Shown here in pieces: positions 55,701 to 64,000 of a DNA stretch of 64,000 nucleotides; within the stretch, counting starts at the first letter, position 1; every line of letters begins with the position of its first letter. The DNA lies in NCBI GenBank assembly GCA_033439265.1, contig JAVTVX010000034.1:12121001-12185000 (forward strand), read 5' to 3'. This DNA comes from Dillenia suffruticosa. Lineage: Eukaryota > Streptophyta > Magnoliopsida > Dilleniales > Dilleniaceae. Made by a program: the position numbers and the translations under genes. Under the pieces are notes generated by a model. The model saw only the letters and a list, made by a program, of their open reading frames with translations. It was not told the DNA's origin and did no database searches.

Positions 55701-58632
55701 CACTACAAGAAAATAGAGATTTAGTGACGAGATTAAAAATTTATCACTAAAATGTCATCACTAAATATATATTTTAGTAACAATATTTTAAGTATCACTG
55801 TTATATTGTAATATGAATCATTTTAGTGACAAAATTTAAAAATTGTTATTAGATTATCATTAAAATATAAATTAATGACAACATATATCTCATCATAGAG
55901 TTAGTGACGAAAAATAGTAAAAACATAATTTTGTCACTATTGATCAAGTACAATGACGATAATATCTCGTCATTACATATAGTGACAACATTTTCTTGTC
56001 ACTATTGATCCCTTAAGTGACAATATATTATATCGTCACTGTTGGTCACTTTGTGACTAGATTGTTTCGTCATTATTGATCATTTTTTAATGACAATACT
56101 ATGTTATCATTATTAATCCATTTTAGTGATAAAAACGGTAGTTGTCACTGTTAACCCCTTTTAATGATAATATTTTTTTATTGCAATTGACTTTTTTAGT
56201 GATGACATATTATGTCGTCACTGTTGATCATTTTAACATTTTCTTACAGTGTTTGGACCGGATTAATTAGACAAAATTCGAATACCAATAAATTAAAATT
56301 AAAAAAAAAAGAAAAAAAAAGGAGGACAATGACCAGAACCTGCAAAGCTAGGGATTAAGTATATTTTAAATTAAATGTAAATTAACATTTTATAATAATA
56401 ATATAATAAAAAAAAGCTTGATTAACATTTTCTTACAAATTAAACTATATTTTAATAATAATATAATAATATGAATTAAGTATTATGTAAATGGATTTAT
56501 GTTTTTCATATTTAAGCAAAATTTTGGTAATTTTGTATAATTATGATAATTTTAAATTAAATGTTTTTATAATAATAATAATTACATGTTTTGCATAAAT
56601 GTTTTGCATAAATGTTTTTCATATTTGCATAGTCGCTCTCACTCTCGCCATCTCTCTTCACTCTCTCTACGCTCTCCTCTCACAGCTAGGGATTAAGGTA
56701 AGATCTCTCTCTCTTTCTCCCCCCGATAGATTTGTAATTCGTTTTATGATTTGTGGATCTTGATTTTGTTTTTCAGCGTATTACCTATGTAGATCTATCT
56801 CTGATAATCTGATTGTTTCCGATCTTTATGATATTGGATCTCTCTTCTCTCTCTCTACGCTTTCCTCTCACGGCTAGGGATTAGGGTTAAATCTTTCTCT
56901 CTCTCTCTCTCTCTTATAGATTTGTAATTCGTTTGATGATTTGTGGATTTTGATTGTGTTTTTCAGCGTATTACCTATGCAGATCTGTCCCTGGTAACCC
57001 GATTGTTTTTCAACTGTGTATCGACAATTGTGTTATAGTTTTGTAGGCATTCTAGAATGATGAATTTTTTAAGGATATATAATAAGAGGCCATCGTCTAA
57101 TTTTGCAATCAAAGTAGGCTAGGATTGGAGTGTTTATAGCCTGCGATTTTGCTAATCAAGCTCTTTTTAGAAGTCTCAGCTGCTCATTTTGTAGTAGACA
57201 TTTTTGTTGTGTTCCCTTCACCTAACTTGTCACAATTTGGCATTTCCTTTTTTTCCCGGGTTGGGCGCTCTATCTGTCTCTTAGCTAGTGGATTGTAGAA
57301 CTTTTCAGCACTAATCACGTTTCCATTCCCATTCAATTGACTCTCTGTCTGCAATCTTGTGGGTCACCTTTAAGATTTATGCTTATGAAACTGATATGAG
57401 ATTTATATACTGAACAACCCTTAAGAATATAATGAAAAATGCTCCTATGATAATGATGGTTGAAAGGTATTTGGTAGTGTCTATGAAACTGATATGAGAT
57501 TTATACACTGAACAGGCCTTAAGAACTATTCGGTAGTGTTGTGGAAGCATTTCTTGCATCTATCTGTATTTCCAATCTGATTAGATCTTAAGCTAAAGCA
57601 AAGTAAGAGCACTTCTTGATATGCTGACAATAATTTGTTATTTGTATGGTAGCAAATATTTCCCTGGTACTTAGGTTAAAGTTGCTATTTTTATCAAGTA
57701 GAGCCACAACAAAATTAACCTGTTTATTGTATTGGATAGTACTTAAGTAGCCTAGTTTTCTAGATGTGAAGAGCTTTATTTTTTCTTAGGAAGTGCTTTA
57801 TTTGAAATGCTTTATTTTTTCCATATTTGAGTAGGTGTAGACTTTTATTGCTGATGATGAAATTGCACATGTGGGTTAGGATTGAATTTGAAGTCACTTA
57901 AAAATAGATAAAAAATGGGGAACTAGACTTTCCTTGAGCATGTCTAAAATGCTTGTAATAGATATTGTTGATTGATTTAGCAAGGTCCCTGCATTTTTTC
58001 AAGTTCATATATTGTCATCATTTACACTTATTAAAAATGATCTACTTTTCACCATCCCCAATATCAACTGCATCAAAACATGTTAATGACATACACCATG
58101 GAAACTGCCAAAATTAAACTTAAAATTGATGAAGTACATTTAAAAATTCTAAATTCTGTGATAAAAATAAAATTACATATCCCTAGCCTATGATTGACCT
58201 TGACACTCTCATGTAGATGAACAACCAAATAATATGATAAACTTGAACTAACTAGGTTCTGTTCCAAAAAAGCGAACAGAGAGAATAAATTAATTTGTAA
58301 TAACTTGTGATTTAGCTTCTCAATCACTAATGTAGTAAGGTTATCATCCACCACACTTTTAACTATACACAGGCATGAATATTCATACTACTAAAGACAT
58401 AAAAATAAAAAATCCCTCCTTTAAATCCCTCACCCCCTCCCTTCGTAGAAATAGGAAGATATTTTGTCATTCCATTAGACTGCTAAAGGCATGAATATTC
58501 ATACACAGGCATGAATACTGATACACAGGTAGGAATATTAAACTAATTTCATCACTAAAACCCTTTAGTGACAACTTTTAGTGTTTTAGTGACAACTTTC
58601 GATTGTCACTAAATACCTATTTTCTTGTAATA
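55701..58632. mobile_element. Non-autonomous CACTA element with captured gene-like DNA (2932 bp)
   Basis: The left end CACTACAAGAAAATAGAG and inverted right end TATTACAAGAAAATAGGT differ at the very tip, where the right end has lost CAC. TCG flanks both sides (55698-55700 and 58633-58635). The left subterminal region to about 56235 is packed with TAGTGAC/GTCACTA motifs, the kind bound by CACTA transposase accessory proteins. The middle (about 56640-58540) differs from the ends in composition and carries the duplicated leader-intron segment. No transposase is seen. Confidence 0.85.
56650..57025 (+). repeat. Tandemly duplicated 5'UTR/intron-like segment inside CACTA
   Basis: Two units offset by 188-190 bp each read CTCTCTACGCTYTCCTCTCA, CRGCTAGGGATTARGGTWARATC, a CT-rich run, TTTGTAATTCGTTTKATGAT and TTTTTCAGCGTATTACCTATG. 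GGTAAGATC and TTTTTCAG look like splice donor and acceptor of a leader intron, so a host gene's first exon and intron were probably captured and then duplicated. Confidence 0.6.
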
Positions 58633-58867
58633 TCGGCTCGAGTACTTTCACTACAAAAAAACACGTTTTTTGCGACGAACTTTAGCGACAAATTTTTTTC
58701 GTTTCAATTTTGCGACGAATTTTACGACGAAAACTTTTTTTGTCGCTATTTGCAACGAAATTTCCAACGAAAAAAAAGTTGTAGCTAATTTAGCAACGAC
58801 TGGAAATTCGTCGCCAAATTCGTCGCAAAATTTGAAAAAAAAAAATTATTTATATATATTTATTAAA

Positions 58868-60430
58868 TAATTAATTAATTTTGCGACGAATTTAGAAATT
58901 CGTCGCTAATTTTGCGACAAATTTCGGAATTCGTCACAAAATTTGAAAAAAAAATAAAAAAAAATAAAATATTAATATATATTTATTAAATAATTAATTA
59001 ATTTTGCGACGAATTCTAAATTCGTCGCTAATTTTGCAACGAATTTTCGAATTCGTCGCAAAATTTGAAAAAAAAAATAAAATATTAATATATATTAATT
59101 AAATAATTAATTAATTTTGCGACGAATTTTAAATTCGTCGCTAATTTTGCAACGAATTTTCTAATTCGTCGCAAAATTTGAAAAAAAAAAATTATTTATA
59201 TATATTTATTAAATAATTAATTAATTTTGCGACGAATTTAGAAATTCGTCGCTAATTTTGCGACAAATTTTGGAATTCGTCACAAATTTTGAAAAAAAAA
59301 TAAAAAAAAATAAAAAATTAATATATATTTATTAAATAATTAATTAATTTTGCGACGAATTCTAAATTCGTCGCTAATTTTGCAACGAATTTTCGAATTC
59401 GTCGCAAAATTTGAAAAAAAAAATAAAATATTAATATATATTAATTAAATAATTAATTAATTTTGCGACGAATTTTAAATTCGTCGCTAATTTTGCAACG
59501 AATTTTCTAATTCGTCGCAAAATTTGAAAAAAAAAAATTATTTATATATATTTATTAAATAATTAATTAATTTTGCGACGAATTTATAAATTCTTCGCTA
59601 ATTTTGCGACAAATTTCGGAATTCGTCGCAAATTTTGAAAAAAAAATAAAAAAAAAATAAAAAATTAATATATATTTATTAAATAATTAATTAATTTTGC
59701 GACGAATTCTAAATTCGTCGCTAATTTTGCAACGAATTTTCGAATTCGTCGCAAAATTTGAAAAAAAAAATAAAAAAAAAATAAAATATTAATATATATT
59801 AATTAAATTATTAATTAATTTTGCGACGAATTTTAAATTCGTCGCTAATTTTGCAACGAATTTTCTAATTCGTCGCAAAATTTGAAAAAAAAAATTATTT
59901 ATATATATTTATTAAATAATTAATTAATTTTGTGACGAATTTAGAAATTCGTCGCTAATTTTGCGACAAATTTCGGAATTCGTCGCAAAATTTGAAAAAA
60001 AAATAAAATATTAATATATATTAATTAAATAATTAATTAATTTTGCGACGAATTCTAAATTCGTCGCTAAGTTTGCAACGAATTTTCGAATTCGTCGCAA
60101 AATTTGAAAAAAAATAAATTTATTTATATATATTTATTAAATAATTAATTAATTTTGCGACGAATTCTAAATTCGTCGCTAATTTTGCAACGAATTCTAA
60201 ATTCGTCGCAAATTTTGCAACGAATTTTCGAATTCGTCGCAAAATTTGAAAAAAAATAAATTTATTTATATATATATTAAATAATTAATTAATTTTGCGA
60301 CGAATTCTAAATTCGTCGCTAATTTTGCAACGAATTCTAAATTCGTCGCTAATTTTGCAACGAATTCTAAATTCGTCGCAAATTTTGCAACGAATTTTCA
60401 AATTCGTCGCAAAATTTGAAAAAAAATAAA
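58868..60430. repeat. Higher-order array of palindromic units in CACTA
   Basis: Units of about 105-125 bp each contain two GCGACGAATT/AATTCGTCGC hairpins and an AT-rich spacer (TTAATATATATT..AATTAATTAATT). Three unit types (A: TTTAGAAATTCGTCG; B: TTCTAAATTCGTCGC with TTTTCGAATTC; C: TTTTAAATTCGTCGC with TTTTCTAATTC) recur in the order ABC-ABC-ABC-AB, with A at about 58884, 59230, 59574 and 59933. The higher-order period is about 345-360 bp. After 60045 B-like units continue alone. Confidence 0.88.
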
Positions 60431-60702
60431 AAAAAATAAAATATTAATATATATTTTTTATTTTTTATTTTAATATAATTATCACATTTATTATTTTTAA
60501 TTAATATCTTATATTTTATTTTTATTTTATCTTTTTTAAAAATAGTATTATTATTTTTTTTTATCTTTTATTATTTTATTTTAAACTAATATTTTATTAT
60601 TTTATAATAAATTGTTATTTTATATTGTTTTATTATTATTAGAAATTTGTGAAGAAAGATAATAAGTAAAAAAAAAAAAAACTTATAACAAATACTAACA
60701 TT

Positions 60703-60756
60703 TAGCTTGATGGTTACAGGGTCTTAAACGTTTACAGAAGTGCAAGGGTTCGAACC
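60703..60756 (+). other. tRNA-like A box / B box segment in CACTA
   Basis: TAGCTTGATGG (A-box-like) and GGTTCGAACC, a perfect core B box, are 44 bp apart. A GC-rich block (60769-60895) follows, as in the unrelated CACTA copies at 3.1-13.9 kb. It is probably a SINE head or decayed tRNA, not a tRNA gene. Confidence 0.55.
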
Positions 60757-62412
60757 ATGGTGGGAGCAAAATGTAGACATTTTCAAGAATTAAGTGAGGG
60801 AGGGCTTGTGGGCGCCGGCTCGGGCGAACATGCGGGCGGATACTGGCTCGGGTGGGCGGGCGGGCGGGTGGGGTTCAGGCGGGAGCGCATTTTTTTTTTC
60901 ATTGCTAATTTAGCGACGGATTTAGCGACGAATTTATATCCGTCGCTAAATTTGAAAAATAATTAAATAAAATAAAATATTAATATATATTTATTAAATA
61001 ATTAATTAATTTTGCGACGAATTCTGGAATTCGTCGCTAATTTTGCGACGAATTCCGGAATTCGTCGCAAAATTTGAAAAATAATAAAATAAAATATTAA
61101 TATATATTTATTAAAAAATTAATTAATTTTGCGACGAATTCCGAAAGTCGTCGCAAAATTAGCGACGAATTCCGGAATTCGTTGCTAAATTTGAAAAATA
61201 ATTAAATAAAATAAAATATTAATATATATTAATTAATTAATTAATTAATTTTGTGACGAATTTTGGAATTCGTCGCTAATTTTGCGACGAATTTAGCGAC
61301 AAAAAATTATTCGTCGCTAAATTTAGCGACGAATTTCTAATTTTTCGTCGCTAAATTTTTGCGACGCGTTATTAGCGACGAAAAATTTTTCGTCGCTAAT
61401 TTCGTCTCTAACGTTTTAGCAACGAATTTTTATTAAATTTTTGTCGCTAAATTTGTGGCTAAAAGCTGGTTTTTTTGTAGTGTTTTTAGTTAAGCTCGAA
61501 CTCGAGCTCGCACTCGTCGAGCCTATAATTATAGAGCTCGAGCTCGAGCTTGAACCCGACATCATACCCTTTTTACATAGACAGAGACTGAGATTTTGCA
61601 TTTGCAGAGACCATACTAGAGCTCGAGCTCGAACCAGAGACCATAACCAAAATCAACACTTAAATCATACAAAGAAATTTTGCACAGAGAGAGAGAGTTT
61701 TTTGGAAACAAAAATCAAAACCCTAGAATTCAATAAATTCAACATCAACACAAAACCCTAATTTTCTGAAAACAGAGACATAGAGAGAGAGAGAGAGAGA
61801 GAGAAAGAAAGCTTACCTTCGATTCGACTAAACCCAAGGATGTTGCAGTGGCAACAATGGTGATGGATGATTCACACTTCACAGATCTCCACTACACAGT
61901 AAAAGAGATGGCTGAAGAGTGAAGACTAAGGAACATGAACAAAACCCTGGTTCACGATCTTTCAAAAACCCTATAGAGAGAGACAAAGAGGGAGAGAGAG
62001 AGAGGGAGAGGGAGAGTCTACCTTAGATTGATTCGCAGTAGGGATGAAGAGGAGAACAAGATCTTCATCTCACAAAGCTTGAACTTTGAAGAATCAAGAT
62101 CAAGAGGCGAGAGGCAAGAGCTAGGTCTGCCGTCTCAGAGGAGAGGAGAACAATCGAGAATGAGAAATGAGAATGAGAGCTAGGTCTGACGTTTGAGATG
62201 TGAGATGTGAAAATAAGATCAAAATGACCTTTCTGTCCTTTGGTTTTGAAATCTAACAGGTATCCTTTGTAATTTATTAAAAATAGGATGAGTATAATTT
62301 TAATTTCACTGTTTCGGGAAGCTCGACGAGCCTTCAGGGCTTGACACATTTTGGGCTCGGGCTCGAGCTCGAGCTCGATACCAAAATACCCAAGCTTGAG
62401 CTCGAGCTTTGA

Positions 62413-62448
62413 CCGGGTAGTGTCACGGGTACCCGTGACACTACCCGG
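62413..62448. repeat. Perfect 36-bp palindrome near the hAT-like right end
   Basis: CCGGGTAGTGTCACGGGT is followed directly by its exact reverse complement, with no loop, 17 bp from the element end. Confidence 0.95.
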
Positions 62449-62465
62449 GTATCATAACACCCCTA

Positions 62466-62707
62466 TACGCTAGTGGTTATGGAATTTGAAAAAATGAAAT
62501 AAGCCTATAATTGTTTTCAATGGAAATAAAGCAAGAAATTATTTTAGTGAAACTTTGGCCAGGTAAAAGTACTTATATAGCCCGATCAGGTGTAATAAGC
62601 TCTTGGTGATCAACCTTCTCAGGTTATTAAAATGGGGAAATAATTATGATTTGTGGAGCTTTCAGAATATGGAAACTGCATATACAACCAATGGATTTAA
62701 GATTGAT
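62466..62707. other. Short unassigned spacer
   Basis: AT-rich, no open frame or repeat of note; host flank between the hAT-like and copia elements. Confidence 0.5.
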
Positions 62708-63011
62708 TGATGGTGAAAATATTGGATGACATCACATGAATCCAATACTTTTGGATTTGTTTGTTTCCTGCCTTTAAACCATCACAAGAGTCCAATATTT
62801 TGGACTTGTTAGTTTCCTACTTTTAGACTTTTTAGTTGTTCAATTTTAGATTCATCGGTATTCAAACGTTAGTTACTATGACATAATACTTACTTCTATT
62901 TTTATGTATATTTAAATTTTATAATTTGCCGTATATGTTGTACAAGTGAAGTGAACAAATACAACTAGCTCTCAATTTATTTTTCTTTACTTTAGAAAGT
63001 GCATCTTTTTA
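62708..63011 (+). repeat. Probable 5' LTR of terminal copia
   Basis: It holds an internal imperfect duplication (GAATCCAATACTTTTGGATT and GAGTCCAATATTTTGGACTT) and ends next to the primer-binding site. Confidence 0.5.
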
Positions 63012-63023
63012 TGATATCAGAGC
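63012..63023 (+). promoter_or_regulatory. Copia primer-binding site (one mismatch)
   Basis: TGATATCAGAGC, one base from the usual TGGTATCAGAGC. Confidence 0.75.
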
Positions 63024-63159
63024 AATATAACAAGGTTCTTGCACTTTTGGCGAAAGAAGGATGATCATCAGCCCATTTGACAATTCAATTGTTTGATAGT
63101 TCTCATGTGCATATGACACACAGGCACGGTTCATTATTTATCATCACTTACTGTCAAGA

Positions 63160-64000
63160 TTGTTTTGGTTATTCCATCTTTTAAATTTATTTTGTATCAT
63201 ATATCATCCTCAAAGCCAATCAAAACAAACTTGTCCAAATATCTTATATGATGAAACTGTAGCACAAATGTGGACAAATCTAAAAGATTATCTTCTTTTT
63301 CAATCAAATGCTCCTAAAATCTATCAATTGAAACAAATAATTTTTGCTCTCAAGCAAGAGGTATGTCTGTTTCATTATCACGATACCTTCGCTCCTGTGG
63401 CCAAACTAGTTACTGTTTGTCTTCTTCTTTTTGTTGCTGCAAATAAAAATTGGTGCTTGTATCAACTTGATGTCAATAATGATTTCTCGAAGACGATCTC
63501 AACAAATAGTTTTACATAAAACTTCCACCCAAATTCCCTCACAAGCATTGCAAATTAAATAAATCTCTCTATGATCTTAAAGAGTTTTCTCATCAATGGT
63601 TCTCAAAATTTTTTATCACTCTTATTCGTAAAGATTTTCGACAATCTATTACAAATCATAGTCCTTTTACATATATTTATGATTATGATATTATTATCAT
63701 CGGAAACAATGATACTGTTATTTCTGGCATTAACATTTTCTTGCTCCATCTTTCTCCGTTAAAGATCTCAGCACCCTTCTTTTTTTTTTCTTTAGGTATT
63801 GAAGTTTCTTGCTCTATGTCAACAAAAATATACTCTTTACAATTTATCTGATTCTGGTATGACTAGTTCCTGACCATCTAATTTTCCTATGGAACAACAT
63901 CTTTGTTTGCCGCCAAAAGATAGTACTCCTTTTTTTTTAGTACTCCACTTACTATATCAGTCATCTCGGTTATCTTTTATATCTCACTATAACATGTTTT
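63160..64000 (+). pseudogene. Copia gag-RT remnant with internal deletion
   Basis: A gag-like piece ([20 protein letters not shown], 63280-63340) runs in the same frame into the RT core ([20 protein letters not shown], then YQLDVNNDF), so protease and integrase are missing. A downstream piece in other frames reads HCKLNKSLYDLKEFSHQWFS, then the YDYDIIIIGNN block where YVDD-type residues are expected. Stops are frequent. Confidence 0.8.

Larger units (their letters stand above)
58649..61482. mobile_element. Non-autonomous CACTA element with palindromic repeat array (2834 bp)
   Basis: The left end CACTACAAAAAAACACG and inverted right end CACTACAAAAAAACCAGC are flanked by TTT (58646-58648 and 61483-61485). 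There is no transposase. The body is an array of GCGACGAATT..AATTCGTCGC palindromes, then AT-rich DNA, a tRNA-like segment, a GC-rich block and a second set of palindromes (60905-61480). Confidence 0.88.
55648..62465. mobile_element. hAT-like non-autonomous element carrying two nested CACTA elements
   Basis: The left end TAGGGATGTTATGACACTCG and inverted right end TAGGGGTGTTATGATACCCG form terminal repeats. The flanking 8-mers TACACCAG (55640-55647) and TACGCTAG (62466-62473) match at 6 of 8 positions, as an aged hAT duplication would. The native sequence is rich in GAGCTCGAGCTCGAG near both ends. There is no transposase. The native middle part (61486-62340) holds GA-rich, 5'-leader-like sequence. 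Without the two CACTAs it would be about 1.05 kb. Confidence 0.72.
62708..64000 (+). mobile_element. Broken copia element running off the window end
   Basis: A probable 5' LTR (62708-63011), a primer-binding site (TGATATCAGAGC, 63012-63023) and an internally deleted gag-RT remnant. The element continues beyond 64000. The LTR start is uncertain because no second LTR is in view. Confidence 0.75.

Noticed and set aside
58868-60430. CRISPR-like appearance of regularly spaced palindromic repeats
   Set aside because: Units are AT-rich, with no unique spacers and no cas genes. The array lies between CACTA ends with a target duplication in plant DNA.
60703-60756. Functional tRNA gene
   Set aside because: It has good A and B boxes, but I could not draw acceptor or anticodon stems, and it sits within a transposon.
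55648-61570. Alternative right end of the hAT-like element near 61553-61570 (..CCCGACATCATACCC)
   Set aside because: It resembles the terminal repeat less well and lacks a matching 8-bp flank. The end at 62465 has both.

Overview
The window is nuclear DNA of a flowering plant, most likely a eudicot. It is AT-rich and dominated by plant transposable elements (hAT, CACTA, Ty1/copia, and a solo LTR of Ty3/gypsy type). The host-derived genes carry plant-type GT..AG introns, TATAAATA boxes and AATAAA signals. I cannot name the species. No bacterial, organellar, rRNA or CRISPR feature was found.

Layout. 1-3.1 kb is a decayed hAT transposase (minus strand) with its GC-rich upstream end. 3.1-28.5 kb is a locally amplified block in three copies. 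Each copy pairs a non-autonomous CACTA element with a small minus-strand gene for a secreted cysteine-rich peptide; copies 1 and 3 also keep a divergent plus-strand paralogue. Copy 1 (3133-8587) has a frameshifted minus gene and an intronless, frameshifted plus gene. Copy 2 (8588-12348) has an apparently intact minus gene and no plus gene. Copy 3 (from 12349) has an intact minus gene, but about 10.6 kb of degenerate copia DNA, itself split by a 3.4-kb solo LTR, separates it from plus-gene exon 1. A second copia element interrupts the intron of that plus gene.

28.5-33.2 kb is a head-to-head chimera of two broken copia elements. 34.75-35.42 kb is a pseudogene of the ribonucleotide reductase small subunit. 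35.4-42.3 kb is AT-rich DNA with simple and minisatellite-like repeats and no recognised gene. 42,369-49,599 is a complete, young copia element on the minus strand, with 443-bp LTRs, an ATAAC target duplication, and gag and pol in different frames. 50.5-52.1 kb is a long inverted repeat directly upstream of three decayed exons of an AVT1-like vacuolar amino-acid transporter (52.16-53.0 kb). 55,648-62,465 is a hAT-like non-autonomous element carrying two CACTA elements inserted 13 bp apart. One of these contains gene-like captured sequence; the other contains a higher-order array of palindromic GCGACGAATT repeats. From 62.7 kb to the end is another broken copia element.

The most noteworthy content is the peptide family. 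Predicted pre-proteins of 94 aa have an 18-residue signal peptide, a 55-nt first exon, one short intron, and a 12-cysteine mature region that reads as two knottin-like modules. The spacing of the first module matches the albumin-1 (PA1b-type) pattern. A defence or signalling role is plausible but is inference only. The rest of the window is mostly a record of nested and recombined transposons.
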